This document shows, in pieces, positions 27,099 to 37,054 of a stretch of 64,000 nucleotides of DNA. The notes below the pieces were generated by a model that was not told where the DNA came from, did not search any database, and worked only from the letters and a program-made list of their open reading frames with translations. Each line of letters opens with the position of its first letter. The stretch's first letter is position 1. This DNA is from Pedobacter endophyticus (GTDB taxonomy: Bacteria > Bacteroidota > Bacteroidia > Sphingobacteriales > Sphingobacteriaceae). Position numbers and translations under genes: made by a program. Location: positions 496,001 through 560,000 of the forward strand of contig NZ_CP064939.1 of the NCBI RefSeq assembly GCF_015679185.1, in the 5' to 3' direction.

Positions 27099-27535
27099 TT
27101 ACGACGCCACAAACATTAGATCGTAACTCAATAATGCCTTGCAGAAAACCCATCGCTATCCGATTAAAGCTACCATTGACGTTTTTCGAAACAATCCAAA
27201 AATGAGGAATTTGGCGCCCTAGACCTCTTCCTTTTAATGGCGGTGGTTTTTGAGCTGTCTGTACATCCCTTCCGAAGAAGTCGGACGGGAACGCAGAGCC
27301 ATTGCTTTTAACCCAAACGTTGATAGGGAGAGGTTATAAAAGCAAAAAAATTACCCCTCAGCAGAACAACCTATTTCCGTGTTTTCCCTATTCCGTGGCT
27401 AAACTTAAACAATCTAAGCTAACTTACTACACAAATTAACTCCCATCGAAACGCAACAAAAAACCTTTCCTTAAAAATGCAACTAAATTTTTTATTTCAA
27501 AAAAATAAACGTTAATTAGACGATTATAAATTGTT
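27099..27535. other. leader region before araB with a dispersed-repeat fragment
   Basis: Holds AGCTACCATTGACGTTTTTC near 27168, a near copy of sequence at about 32369. No gene recognised. The last 100 nt are A/T-rich and should contain the araB promoter, but no clean TAnnTTTG box was found close to the ATG. No recognisable AraR/AraC-type operator was identified. Confidence 0.4.
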
Positions 27536-29236
27536 ATGAGCACAGCAAACTATGTAATTGGCGTAGATTACGGAACGGACTCTGTTCGGTCTGTTTTGGT
27601 AAATGCCGAAAACGGCGAAGAAATTTCGGCCTCCGTATTTCTTTATCCCCGATGGAAGAAAGGTTTATACTGCAAACCGTCCATTAATCAGTTCAGGCAG
27701 CATCCATTAGATTATATCGAGGGCTTAACCCACACCATTAAAGAATGCCTGGCTAAAGCAGGCGGATCTGAAATTGCTCATTTAGTTAAAGGAATCTCTA
27801 TTGATACCACGGGCTCCAGTCCCGTTGCGGTTGATGCCTCGGGCACTCCCCTGGCGCTAACACCCGGTTTTGAAGAGAACCCAAATGCTATGTTTGTGCT
27901 GTGGAAAGATCATACCGCGGTTAAAGAAGCTGCCGAAATTAACGAGCATGCAACCAAATTCCCGGTCAACTATTTAAAATACGTCGGCGGAATATATTCT
28001 TCAGAATGGTTTTGGTCGAAATTGTTGCGCATTTTACGGATAGATTCAGGCATTAAAAATAGCGTACAATCGTGGGTTGAACATTGCGATTGGATTCCAT
28101 TTTTACTTTGTGGCGGTACTGACGTGTCAAAGATGAAAAGGAGCCGATGTGCCGCGGGCCACAAGGCGTTATGGGCAGAGGAATTTAACGGGTTACCGCC
28201 AGAACATTTTTTCAGCAGTCTTGATCCGCTGCTGGCAGGGTTTAGAGACCGATTATTTACTGATACCTACACTTCTGATGTTGCCGCAGGTACCTTGTGC
28301 CCCGAATGGGCAGAACAGCTTGGCCTAAGTACTGAGGTTGTTGTAGGCGTGGGCGCATTTGATGCACATATGGGCGCTGTTGGCGGCCAAATTGAACCCT
28401 ATTATTTAAGCAAAGTAATGGGTACAAGTACCTGCGATATTTTAGTGGCACCAAACCGCGATTTACATGGCAAACTGATCAACGGAATTTGCGGGCAGGT
28501 AAATGGATCGGTAATTCCGGGCATGGCCGGTTTAGAGGCCGGGCAATCGGCTTTCGGAGATGTTTACGCCTGGTTTAAAAACTTAATCAGCTGGCCATTA
28601 GCTAATTTACTGACCGAATCTGATCTAATAGATGAAGCTACGGCAATTGCGCTAAGAGATGAATTAGAACATAAAATTATTGCGAACCTGAGCAAGCAGG
28701 CTGACGCACTGGATGATGAGGATTATGCCGAATTGGCCGTCGACTGGTTAAATGGCCGGAGAACGCCAGACGCTAATCAGGAACTTAAAGGGGCAATAAC
28801 AGGTTTAGGATTGGGCACTGATGCACCGCGTTTTTTCAGGGCACTGGCCGCCGCAACCTGTTTTGGCGCTAAAGCTATTGTAGATCGTTTTAAGGAACAG
28901 GGCGTGCCCGTAAAAGGAATAATTGGGATTGGTGGTGTGGCCAAAAAATCGCCTTATATTATGCAAATGATGGCCGATGTTTTGGAAATGCCGATTCGGA
29001 TTCACCGCTTTGAGCATACCTGCGCTCTTGGTGCTGCCATGTTTGCGGCCGTTGCGGCGGGTATCTACCCCACCATAGAAGATGCAATGGCGACCATGGG
29101 AACCGGTTTCGAAAAGGAATATAAGCCAAATATCAAGAAGCAGAAGATGTACAGAATGCATTACCAGCAATACCTTGGTTTGGGGCGATATTTAGAACGT
29201 TACAACAAAAAAGACATCAAACCTTATCTGTCATGA
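27536..29236 (+). CDS. araB: ribulokinase
   Basis: 566 residues, normal for AraB. Phosphorylates L-ribulose with ATP in L-arabinose catabolism; cytoplasmic. FGGY-kinase features: IGVDYGTDSVRSVLV at the N-terminus, GISIDTTGSSPVAVD, the AraB-specific PNAMFVLWKDHTA, VVVGVGAFDAHMGAVGG, GTSTCDI, and the C-terminal ATP site (IGIGGVAKKSPYIMQMMADV, CALGAAMFAAVAAG). The stop overlaps the start of araD by four bases (ATGA), so translation is coupled. Confidence 0.96.
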   Translation: MSTANYVIGVDYGTDSVRSVLVNAENGEEISASVFLYPRWKKGLYCKPSINQFRQHPLDYIEGLTHTIKECLAKAGGSEIAHLVKGISIDTTGSSPVAVDASGTPLALTPGFEENPNAMFVLWKDHTAVKEAAEINEHATKFPVNYLKYVGGIYSSEWFWSKLLRILRIDSGIKNSVQSWVEHCDWIPFLLCGGTDVSKMKRSRCAAGHKALWAEEFNGLPPEHFFSSLDPLLAGFRDRLFTDTYTSDVAAGTLCPEWAEQLGLSTEVVVGVGAFDAHMGAVGGQIEPYYLSKVMGTSTCDILVAPNRDLHGKLINGICGQVNGSVIPGMAGLEAGQSAFGDVYAWFKNLISWPLANLLTESDLIDEATAIALRDELEHKIIANLSKQADALDDEDYAELAVDWLNGRRTPDANQELKGAITGLGLGTDAPRFFRALAAATCFGAKAIVDRFKEQGVPVKGIIGIGGVAKKSPYIMQMMADVLEMPIRIHRFEHTCALGAAMFAAVAAGIYPTIEDAMATMGTGFEKEYKPNIKKQKMYRMHYQQYLGLGRYLERYNKKDIKPYLS

Positions 29237-29934
29237 GCAATTACGAAGACATAAAAGAACAAGCTTATCTGGCCAATATGCAGTTGCCAAAACTGGGTTT
29301 GGTGCTGTTCACCTTCGGAAACGTAAGTGCCGCTGATCGAAATAAAGGGGTTTTTGCGATCAAGCCAAGCGGTGTTCCGTATGAAGAATTATCTGCTGAG
29401 AAGATGGTGATTGTCGATTTTGACGGGAATACCATCGAGGGCGATTTACGACCATCGTCGGATACCAAAACGCACGCCGTTTTGTACAAGCACTGGGAAG
29501 ATGTTGGCGGCATAGTGCACACCCATTCAACTTACGGAACGGCCTGGGCGCAAGCGCAAAGGGCTATACCAATTTACGGAACCACGCACGCCGACCACTT
29601 AACGGTCGATATTCCCTGCGCACCGCCGATGGATGACGCCATGATTAAGGGCAACTACGAATATGAAACTGGTTTTCAGATCATGAATCATTTTGCCGAT
29701 CTGGGTTTGAGCCACAAAGAGGTAGAAATGATTTTGGTAGGTAATCATGCGCCATTTACGTGGGGCAAAACTGCCGAAAAAGCCGTTTATAACAGCGCAG
29801 TTTTGGAGGCCGTGGCACAAATGGCCCTGTTAACGCAGCAAATTAATCCCCAGGCGCCTAAATTGAAGGACTCATTGATAGAAAAGCATTATGAGCGAAA
29901 GCATGGTGCAGGAGCCTATTACGGGCAGAAGTAG
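29233..29934 (+). CDS. araD: L-ribulose-5-phosphate 4-epimerase
   Basis: 233 residues of class II aldolase/epimerase fold. Converts L-ribulose 5-phosphate to D-xylulose 5-phosphate. Family residues visible: FGNVSAADR, KPSGVPYEEL, DLRPSSDTKTHAVLYKHW, the zinc-ligand pair HTHSTYGTAWAQ, a third His in HADHLTVD, and HAPFTWGKTAEKAVYN. Overlaps araB by 4 nt and is followed after 582 nt by araA. Confidence 0.96.
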   Translation: MSNYEDIKEQAYLANMQLPKLGLVLFTFGNVSAADRNKGVFAIKPSGVPYEELSAEKMVIVDFDGNTIEGDLRPSSDTKTHAVLYKHWEDVGGIVHTHSTYGTAWAQAQRAIPIYGTTHADHLTVDIPCAPPMDDAMIKGNYEYETGFQIMNHFADLGLSHKEVEMILVGNHAPFTWGKTAEKAVYNSAVLEAVAQMALLTQQINPQAPKLKDSLIEKHYERKHGAGAYYGQK

Positions 29935-30336
29935 GTTTGGAGTTTGGAGTTGAGAGTTTGGAGTGTTGGATGCAGAGGTTTCCTGTTTGTGGTGCGATAG
30001 CTATCGGATCTGAGCGCAGTGCATGTTCTGATACTTCGGGGAAGAATCTGTTACTAATTAACAGTATTTAGAAATAAGCAGGAACCCTCCGTTCGCAATC
30101 CGCCGATGCCATGTAGTTAAGCATGGGGGTGTCAGTCTGTGCGGAGTCGAAGACCTTTTTTATGAAATAAATCTATCAACATCTCCCTTCGGCTGAGCCT
30201 GTATTGAGCATTTCGACTACGCTCAATACAAGCTCAAGTCGAAATGCTCAGGTGACATGTTTTTTAGTTTTATCTTAACAAATAACATCGGGCTGGCGCT
30301 ACTGTCGGTTTAAGATAGAAAGGATTGCCCGAGTAA
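29935..30336. repeat. repeat-rich intergenic DNA between araD and araA
   Basis: Begins with a GAGTTTGGAGTTGAGAG-type direct repeat (29938-29962). A REP-like hairpin follows: TGAGCATTTCGACT at 30205-30218 pairs with AGTCGAAATGCTCA at 30237-30250. Similar wording recurs near 56730-56870. No gene is supported. Confidence 0.55.
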
Positions 30337-30504
30337 ACTAAACCTGATTATAGTGCGCATTGTGGAACTTTTCCAGGCCGAAAGAAAACGGAAAGCAAGG
30401 CTATTGCAAGCGATGAAAAACCACAACCTGCTTCACCAAAAAAGGAACAAAAAAATGGGCAACTGCTGACTGCAATTAACCGATTAAAACGAATAAACAA
30501 TTAA
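30337..30504 (+). pseudogene. possible gene remnant just upstream of araA
   Basis: Fifty-five codons open after a TAA at 30334, with no ATG, ending at TAA 30502-30504. The text (SAHCGTFPGRKKTESKA then ASPKKEQKNGQLLTAI) looks like a charged protein C-terminus. It ends 12 nt before the araA ATG. It may be the tail of a gene deleted from the ara operon. Unrecognised. Confidence 0.28.
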
Positions 30505-30516
30505 CCTAAATAAAAA

Positions 30517-32007
30517 ATGATTGATTTAAAAAAATTACAAGTTTGGTTCATCACCGGAACACAACATTTATATGGCGATGAAACCCTAAAACAAGTGGCA
30601 ACGCATGCACAGCAGGTAGCCGATTCGTTAAACGAGAACGGAAATATCTCTGTTTCGGTGGTGTACAAGCCGATTGTGAAAACTACTGAAGAAATTTTTG
30701 AAACTTTACAGCAGGCGAATATTGATGAAAATTGCATTGGTGTAATTACGTGGATGCACACTTTCTCGCCCGCTAAAATGTGGATCAGAGGTTTAAACAT
30801 CTTGCAAAAACCCTTGCTGCATTTACACACGCAGTTTAACCGCGATATTCCGTGGGATAGCATCGACATGGATTTCATGAACCTAAATCAAAGTGCACAC
30901 GGCGACAGAGAATTTGGCTTTATGGTTTCGCGGATGCGTAAAGACCGCAAGGTGGTGGTTGGCCACTGGCAGGATGAAGAAGTGGCGAAGCAAATTGATG
31001 TTTGGGCTCGTGCTGCTGCTGCGTGGAACGATTGGCAAGGTGCCAAGTTCGTTCGTTTTGGCGATAACATGCGCTTCGTAGCCGTAACAGATGGCGATAA
31101 AGTTGAAGCAGAAATGAAATTTGGTTTTTCGGTAAATACTTATGGTATAGGCGATTTGGTTGCTGTAATTAATGAAATAAGTGAAGATGCCATTCAAACG
31201 CTGCTGAAGGCATACGAGCAGACTTATGAAATGGCTGATGACCTGAAAACTGGCGGCGCCAGACATTCGTCTGTTTATGAAGCTGCAAGAATTGAATTGG
31301 GCTTGCGGAAATTTCTTGAGGATGGAGGCTTTAAAGGTTTCTCTGATACCTTCGAAGATTTGCACGGCATGATTCAGTTGCCGGGAATTGCCGCCCAGCG
31401 CCTAATGGCCGATGGTTATGGCTTTGCTGGCGAAGGCGATTGGAAAACTGCTGCTTTGGTGCGTGCCTGTAAGGTTATGGGCGCTGGTTTGCCAGGGGGA
31501 AATGCATTTATGGAAGATTATACCTACCATTTTGATCCTGCAAATGCAATGGTTTTAGGCTCTCACATGCTCGAAGTAGATGCTTCGTTAGCCAAAGGCA
31601 AGGCCAGCCTCGAAGTTCATCCGTTGGGCATTGGTGGCAAGGCCGATCCTGCACGTTTGGTTTTTAATGTTTCTGGTGGCGATGCGCTAAATGCATCTTT
31701 AATTGATATGGGCAACCGTTTCCGCTTATTAGTGAACGAAGTAAAGGCCGTTGAAGCCGAACACGATTTGCCTAACCTGCCCGTTGCCCGTGTACTTTGG
31801 AAACCGCTTCCGGATATGAAAACCGGCTGTGCAGCATGGATATACGCTGGTGGCGCACACCACACGGCCTATAGCCAAAACCTAACTACCGAGCATCTGT
31901 CAGACTTTGCTAACATCGCTGGTTTAGAATATGTAAACATTGGTGCTGATACAAAAATTAACCAATTCAGAAATGAATTGCACTGGAACGAGGTTTTTTA
32001 TAAATAA
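30517..32007 (+). CDS. araA: L-arabinose isomerase
   Basis: 496 residues, standard length. Interconverts L-arabinose and L-ribulose, the first step of the pathway completed by araB and araD; Mn2+-dependent. Visible family segments: [81 protein letters not shown] (metal-ligand Glu), FMEDYTYHF (Glu) and the C-terminal GGAHHTAYS (His). No ara-specific transporter or regulator is adjacent. Confidence 0.97.
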   Translation: MIDLKKLQVWFITGTQHLYGDETLKQVATHAQQVADSLNENGNISVSVVYKPIVKTTEEIFETLQQANIDENCIGVITWMHTFSPAKMWIRGLNILQKPLLHLHTQFNRDIPWDSIDMDFMNLNQSAHGDREFGFMVSRMRKDRKVVVGHWQDEEVAKQIDVWARAAAAWNDWQGAKFVRFGDNMRFVAVTDGDKVEAEMKFGFSVNTYGIGDLVAVINEISEDAIQTLLKAYEQTYEMADDLKTGGARHSSVYEAARIELGLRKFLEDGGFKGFSDTFEDLHGMIQLPGIAAQRLMADGYGFAGEGDWKTAALVRACKVMGAGLPGGNAFMEDYTYHFDPANAMVLGSHMLEVDASLAKGKASLEVHPLGIGGKADPARLVFNVSGGDALNASLIDMGNRFRLLVNEVKAVEAEHDLPNLPVARVLWKPLPDMKTGCAAWIYAGGAHHTAYSQNLTTEHLSDFANIAGLEYVNIGADTKINQFRNELHWNEVFYK

Positions 32008-32022
32008 CGTAGCTAATAACCA

Positions 32023-32056
32023 AAGAAGTCAAGCTTTAAAAGCTTGACTTCTTTTT
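32023..32056 (+). terminator. rho-independent terminator of araA
   Basis: AAGAAGTCAAGCTTT pairs perfectly with AAAGCTTGACTTCTT and is followed by T's. It lies 15 nt after the araA stop. An almost identical hairpin is found at 32643-32676. Confidence 0.85.
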
Positions 32057-32138
32057 GCGTACATCTTAACGCCAATCAACCGATAGCCAACGTCCTTTCG
32101 GAAACTTTCCGTTAGTCGAAATTTGCAATCTCGAGTGG

Positions 32139-32256
32139 AAAAATTGTGGATTTCAAATCCACCGATGATAAAAGCCGAGTCGGGATTACAAAATCCAACC
32201 AGCTAGCAGAGCTGGAGGAGAAATCTATTAAACATTTTCTTATAGCTAATAACCAA
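32139..32256. repeat. direct repeat copy 1 (about 110 bp)
   Basis: Shares GAAAAATTGTGGATTTCAAA, GAGTCGGGATTACAAA and AAACATTTTC, in the same order, with 32536-32650. GGATTTCAAATCC inside it is palindromic. Non-coding. Confidence 0.75.
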
Positions 32257-32368
32257 ATAGACTCTCAGAAAACAAGTTCAATTTTAGATTTGTCACGTTG
32301 AGCCTATCGAAACGCCCTTTCACGCATTTAGGCTAGTCTTTCTACTACTTGTCCCCACTTTTCGGGAA

Positions 32369-32503
32369 GCTACCATTAACGTTTTTTGACAACAATACAA
32401 AAATCGTCATTTCGAGCGTAGCCGAGAAATCTTTGAACCTAGCGCAAAGATTTCTCCCTCCGTAGGAGCTCCTATGGAGCACTTCGGTCGAAATGACGAC
32501 TCC
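32369..32503. repeat. REP/MITE-like imperfect palindrome
   Basis: CGTCATTTCGA at 32403 and TCGAAATGACGAC near 32490-32500 are the outer arms; GAGAAATCTTTG and CAAAGATTTCTC are inner arms. The left flank AGCTACCATTAACGTTTTTT resembles the sequence at 27168. Confidence 0.65.
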
Positions 32504-32535
32504 TTTTAGAGAAACTCATGCGACTCATTCCGTTT

Positions 32536-32650
32536 GAAAAATTGTGGATTTCAAATCCACTGAAGATAAAAACTGAGTCGGGATTACAAATCTACGGCTA
32601 GCTAGCGGAGAAGTCTGATAAACATTTTCATAACTAATAACAAAGAAGTC
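32536..32650. repeat. direct repeat copy 2 (about 110 bp)
   Basis: Second copy of the segment at 32139-32256, with scattered substitutions and small gaps. It is followed by a second copy of the araA terminator hairpin. Confidence 0.75.
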
Positions 32651-32676
32651 AAACTTTTAAAGCTTGACTTCTTTTT
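32643..32676 (-). terminator. duplicated hairpin, probably terminating the GH125 gene
   Basis: AAGAAGTCAAACTTT / AAAGCTTGACTTCTT with one mismatch. It lies 29 nt past the minus-strand stop at 32705 and can act in either direction. Confidence 0.6.
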
Positions 32677-32704
32677 CCCGTTGCGCCGCAAATACCTTAC
32701 GCTA

Positions 32705-34129
32705 TTAGCCGTTCAGTAAATTCGGTTTTTCGTGGTAGGTCTTCCACAGCAGCTCACCGAACAGGGTGTTCGACCATGCAAACCACGATCTGGTAAACTT
32801 TGCCGGGTTATCTTTATGAAACGATTCGTGCATAAAGCCTTTTCCGGCATGTGTTTTTTGCAGCGTTTCAATGCAGTATTTAATCTCAGCTTCATTGCTC
32901 GAAGTAAGCGCCCTCATGGTAATACTCATTGGCCAAATCATATCCTGACCAGCATGCGGACCGCCTATCCCCTCTGCCGCCGTTCCTTTAAAGAAGTATG
33001 GATTGTCTTTAGACAGCGCAAATTTCCGGGTATTTTTATAAATCGGGTCTTCGGCACTCATAGCGCCAAGGTAAGGCAGGCTCAGTAAGCTTGGCACATT
33101 AGAATCGTCCATTAAATAAGCACTGCCGAAACCATCAACCTCAAAGGCGTAAACTTTACCGTATTTAGGATGGTTAATTATAGCATGTTTCTGCAAGGCT
33201 GCACTTACCTCAGTGGCCAGATTAAGCAGGTTGCTTTCTAAAGCCTTATCAGGGTGCATTGCTTTGATCATTTCTGCAGCTTGTTTTAAGCTCGATACGG
33301 CAAAGAAATTCGAGGGCACCAGAAAAGGAAAGATCGTTGCATCATCGCTTGGGCGGAACGCAGAACAAATTAAGCCTACCGGGTTTACAGGGAAACCATA
33401 TCCGGCCATTGGAAGCGAATCTGTAGGCTGCGTGGTTTCACGTTGAAAATGGTAAGGTCCCTTGTCTGTTTTTCGCTGTTGTTCCTTAAATGTTTTTAAA
33501 GTTGCCTCAATGGCCTTTTTCCAATCGGCATCGAAAGGCGCTTTGTCTCCGGTTTTTTTCCAGTAGTTATAGGCCAGCCTGATGGGATAGCATAGAGAAT
33601 CGATTTCCCATTTGCGCTCATGCACACCGGCCTGCATGTCTGTTTTATCGGTTTTCCATTCGCCTACCTTATTCGGGTCGCCATAAAAAGCATTGGCATA
33701 CGGATCTTTTAAAACGCATTTGGTTTGATGGATAATTACCCCTGCGATTAGTTTCTTAAGTGGTTCATCTTCGTTAACAAACTGTAAATACGGCCAAACC
33801 TGCGCCGAGCTGTCGCGTAGCCACATGGCATCAATATCTCCGGTAATTACATAGGTATCAGGTCTGCCATTTTTTTCCTCGTAATAAACTGTGGTATCGA
33901 GTGTATTTGGAAAACAGTTTTCAAAAAGCCATGCCAGTTCGGGATTTTTAACGTTGGCCTGGAAAGTTTTAATTGCCGAATCTACAGCTTTACTCTGGAA
34001 ATGCCTCTTGCCGGCGGCAACCCGCACAACAGGAAATTCCGGAACCAGATTTGCGGCAAAGGAAAATTTCGACGCGACTACGCCTGCACCAAGCATTCCT
34101 GTGCTTTGAATAAATTTTCTTCTTTTCAT
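32705..34129 (-). CDS. GH125 exo-alpha-1,6-mannosidase
   Basis: 474 residues, typical for GH125, which removes non-reducing alpha-1,6-mannose by inversion. Signatures: YVITGDIDAMWLRDSSAQVWPY, QAGVHERKWEIDSLCYPIRL, VPSNFFAVSSL, EVDGFGSAYLMDDSNVPSLL and GIGGPHAGQDMIWPMS. The N-terminus MKRRKFIQSTGMLGAG has a twin-arginine-like pattern before a hydrophobic stretch, so Tat export is possible. First of the mannoside enzymes read from the left; GH92 lies 640 nt upstream on the same strand. Confidence 0.93.
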   Translation of the reverse strand: MKRRKFIQSTGMLGAGVVASKFSFAANLVPEFPVVRVAAGKRHFQSKAVDSAIKTFQANVKNPELAWLFENCFPNTLDTTVYYEEKNGRPDTYVITGDIDAMWLRDSSAQVWPYLQFVNEDEPLKKLIAGVIIHQTKCVLKDPYANAFYGDPNKVGEWKTDKTDMQAGVHERKWEIDSLCYPIRLAYNYWKKTGDKAPFDADWKKAIEATLKTFKEQQRKTDKGPYHFQRETTQPTDSLPMAGYGFPVNPVGLICSAFRPSDDATIFPFLVPSNFFAVSSLKQAAEMIKAMHPDKALESNLLNLATEVSAALQKHAIINHPKYGKVYAFEVDGFGSAYLMDDSNVPSLLSLPYLGAMSAEDPIYKNTRKFALSKDNPYFFKGTAAEGIGGPHAGQDMIWPMSITMRALTSSNEAEIKYCIETLQKTHAGKGFMHESFHKDNPAKFTRSWFAWSNTLFGELLWKTYHEKPNLLNG

Positions 34130-34711
34130 TATTTATGTGTTATTGAGATTTTTAAGGTTTCCGTTGATGCAATTAACAAGGTTTATGGGCAGAATCAAAC
34201 CATCGGGTTGGATTTTGATCGCGAACATAATCTGGTTAGAGCTAAACAAATATTAGGATTATTTTGATAACATCAAAATAAAATAGTGATTAAAACGATC
34301 GCTAAATCGATTTTGTACAGTATTTGGATCTGGTATTTTCAAGCGGCTAAAGCAATGAAAGGTGAACGATCGTCATTGCCACAAAGGGGCTACTTTGTAG
34401 CGAGGCACAACTTGTCCCGATGTTTCTTGTCATATGGACACATCCTTTCCCCCGCTCGTCTTTCCCGCGCAGGCGGGAATCTCAATGCGAAGCATCAAAT
34501 TTTTGCCCATTAAGATCCCCTACCGATAGCTATCGGTACAAGCTACCAATGACAGATTTAAAATTTGCTCGTCTTTTCGACTGCAGCGCACTTGTACGTT
34601 TTCAAAAGAAGCTCTTTAGGGTCAAAATCTATGACAGCGTAAAAAAAACTGTCCTCACAATTCCTGCGTTTTTGCCTCCACAATTGCTCGCAGCACGGTT
34701 TCAGCGACAAA
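34130..34711. other. intergenic region with repeat fragments
   Basis: Contains REP-like pieces: CGTCATTGCCACAAAGGGG near 34372, CCCGCGCAGGCGGGAATCTC near 34469, and CCGATAGCTATCGG near 34522. The overlapping short frames here are repeat-derived and not called. It holds the GH125 promoter, not identified. Confidence 0.4.
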
Positions 34712-34714
34712 AAA

Positions 34715-34743
34715 AAACCGCCAGCAAAAAGAGCCAGCGGTTT
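34715..34743 (-). terminator. rho-independent terminator of the GH92 gene
   Basis: In minus orientation AAACCGCTGGC, a T-rich loop and GCTGGCGGTTT, followed by a long T run. About 25 nt past the stop at 34769. Confidence 0.78.
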
Positions 34744-34768
34744 AAACCATAACAATTGGGATGATAGG

Positions 34769-37054
34769 TTATTTCTTTGGTGTCGCACTCATATAGAACG
34801 TCAGTTTACCACCATTTCTTATATCACTATGTTTAATTTGGTGATTAGTAATTTCCTTGCCGTTTAAAAGCACTTTTTTAACATAAACGTTTTTTTCGCT
34901 CTGTTTGATTGCTTCAATGGTAAAAGTTTTTCCGTTCTCTAAATTAATCACTGCATTATTTACCAGCGGGCTACCCAGCGAATACACATCAGAACCTGGC
35001 GCTACAGGATAAAATCCCATTGCCGAGAACATGTACCAGGCGCTCATTTGGCCACAGTCGTCGTTTCCGCCCAATCCATCCGCAGTAGGTTTGTATTGCA
35101 TATTTAAAATGTGGCGTATTTGCGCCTGCCCTTTGTAAACTTCATCAGTCCAGTTATATAAGTAAGCCACATGATGCGCAGGCTCGTTTCCGTGAACGTA
35201 ACCACCGATAATTCCTTCGCGGGTGATATCCTCGGTATGGGCAAAAAATTCATCGGGCAAATGCATGCTGAACAAAGTGTCTAAACGGGCTGCGAACTTC
35301 TTTTTACCGCCCATTACTTCAATTAACGAAGCTGGATCGTGAGGTACAAAAAAGCTGTAGTTCCAGCTGTTGCCTTCAATAAAACCCTGTCCTTCCGTAT
35401 CTTTAGGGTCGAATGTTTTCTTGAAACTACCATCCGCTAAGCGGGGACGCATAAAGCCCGAAGCCTTATCATAATTGTTCCGCCAGTTTTCAGAACGTTT
35501 GATAAACTCGTTGTAAACATCCATGCGGTTTAATTTTTTAGCCAGTTGTGCAATCGCCCAATCATCATAGGCATATTCTAATGTATTTGAGACAGATACA
35601 CCGCTTTTTTCTGCAGGAATGTATCCTTTATCCATGTAATAGCCAATACCCTCATAATCGCGATGTTTTGCAGTTGTAACGCAAGCATCAAGGGCTTTGT
35701 TGGCATCGCCCGTGTAAGTCCCCTTTATAATGGCATCAGATAAAACTGAAACACTATGGTAACCGCTCATGCACCAGTTATCGTTGGCATAGTGCGACCA
35801 AATGGGTAACATGTGCAGGCTGCTTTGATCAAAGTGAGCCATCATCGATTTGACCATGTCGTTACTGCGCTTTGGCTGCATAATATTAAAGAAAGGATGC
35901 AAAGCCCGGTAAGTATCCCACAACGAAAAGGTGGTGTAATTGGTAAAACCATCTGCTTTATGTACACCTTGATCTAACCCTTTATACTCGCCGTTAACGT
36001 CGGTGTAAGTAGTCGGGTTTATAAAAGCATGATAAAGGGCGGTATAAAAGTTGATTTTGTTAGTGTTTGATGTGCTTACCTGAATTTTGTTGAGCTCGTT
36101 GTTCCATGTAGCTTGGGCCTGGGTTTTTACTTTTTCAAAATCCCATCCCGAAATCTCTGCACGCATATTTTCGAGTGCATTCTCCTGGCTAACTGGAGAC
36201 AAGGCAAATTTGATCTTTACTTTCTCGCCTTCCTTCGTATCGAAATCAAAATACATCTTCAGCTTTTTACCAGCAATTTCGGGGAAGTTTTGATCCTGGT
36301 TAAACTTGCCCCAAAATCCTCTGTACGCCTGCTTGGCATCGTAACTCTTACGGCCATAGTTTTTAAATGGTTTGGAGAAGCTCATGGCGAAGAAAACGGT
36401 TCTGGTTCGGGCCCAGCCGTTGGTTTGGCGGTATCCGGTAACCAAGGTATCGTTAACCACACGAACGTAAGTCCAAACGGTTTTCTCGTCGTAGTTATAA
36501 ATTCCGGCCATGAGATCGAGGATGATGTGCGATTGATCGGATTTTGGGAAGGTGTACTGGTGCATGCCCACCCTATTTGTTGCCGTTAACTCGGCCGTAA
36601 TGTTATCATCGTCGAGCTTCACTTTATAGTAGCCCGCCTCAGCAGTTTCGTTGGTGTGCGAGTAAGCCGAACGGTAGCCTCCTTTTGGATTGTCGGCCGT
36701 ACCCGGGTTTAACTGCAGTTTGCCCTGTGTAGGCATAATTAAAAAATCGCCCAAATCTGAATGACCTGTGCCACTAAAATGCGTATGGCTGAAACCCGTT
36801 ATCGTTTTATCTTCATATTTGTATCCTGCGCAGTATTTGTAAACATCGCCGTTATACTTGCCGTTAACCTCGTACGATATGGTATCGGTTTCGGGGCTTA
36901 ATTGTACAGCACCAAATGGAACCGTTGCACCGGGATAAGTGTGCCCCATTTTTGATGTGCCTATAATCGGCTTAACGTACTGCACCAAATTCTGCTGTGC
37001 CGATGCCAGTAAGGACGAAAGCATAAAACAAGGCAGGATAATCTTTTTGATCAT
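34769..37054 (-). CDS. GH92 alpha-mannosidase, exported
   Basis: 761 residues with a signal peptide (MIKKIILPCFMLSSLLASAQ). Calcium-dependent inverting exo-alpha-mannosidase (alpha-1,2/1,3 and others). N-terminal beta-domain: VKPIIGTSKMGHTYPGATVPFGAVQLSP and GYKYEDKTITGFSHTHFSGTG. Catalytic part: YTTFSLWDTYRALHPFFNI, EGNSWNYSFFVPHD, GNEPAHHVAYLYNW and GLGGNDDCGQMSAWYMFSAMG. All GH92 landmarks are present. Works with GH125 and GH130 on mannose-containing glycans. Confidence 0.96.
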   Translation of the reverse strand: MIKKIILPCFMLSSLLASAQQNLVQYVKPIIGTSKMGHTYPGATVPFGAVQLSPETDTISYEVNGKYNGDVYKYCAGYKYEDKTITGFSHTHFSGTGHSDLGDFLIMPTQGKLQLNPGTADNPKGGYRSAYSHTNETAEAGYYKVKLDDDNITAELTATNRVGMHQYTFPKSDQSHIILDLMAGIYNYDEKTVWTYVRVVNDTLVTGYRQTNGWARTRTVFFAMSFSKPFKNYGRKSYDAKQAYRGFWGKFNQDQNFPEIAGKKLKMYFDFDTKEGEKVKIKFALSPVSQENALENMRAEISGWDFEKVKTQAQATWNNELNKIQVSTSNTNKINFYTALYHAFINPTTYTDVNGEYKGLDQGVHKADGFTNYTTFSLWDTYRALHPFFNIMQPKRSNDMVKSMMAHFDQSSLHMLPIWSHYANDNWCMSGYHSVSVLSDAIIKGTYTGDANKALDACVTTAKHRDYEGIGYYMDKGYIPAEKSGVSVSNTLEYAYDDWAIAQLAKKLNRMDVYNEFIKRSENWRNNYDKASGFMRPRLADGSFKKTFDPKDTEGQGFIEGNSWNYSFFVPHDPASLIEVMGGKKKFAARLDTLFSMHLPDEFFAHTEDITREGIIGGYVHGNEPAHHVAYLYNWTDEVYKGQAQIRHILNMQYKPTADGLGGNDDCGQMSAWYMFSAMGFYPVAPGSDVYSLGSPLVNNAVINLENGKTFTIEAIKQSEKNVYVKKVLLNGKEITNHQIKHSDIRNGGKLTFYMSATPKK

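Noticed and set aside
29265..29522. Minus-strand frames opposite araD, araB and araA
   Set aside because: They are shadows of strongly supported genes with conserved catalytic motifs on the other strand.
34286..34752. Overlapping short frames between GH125 and GH92
   Set aside because: They lie over REP fragments and the GH92 terminator and have no protein-like features.
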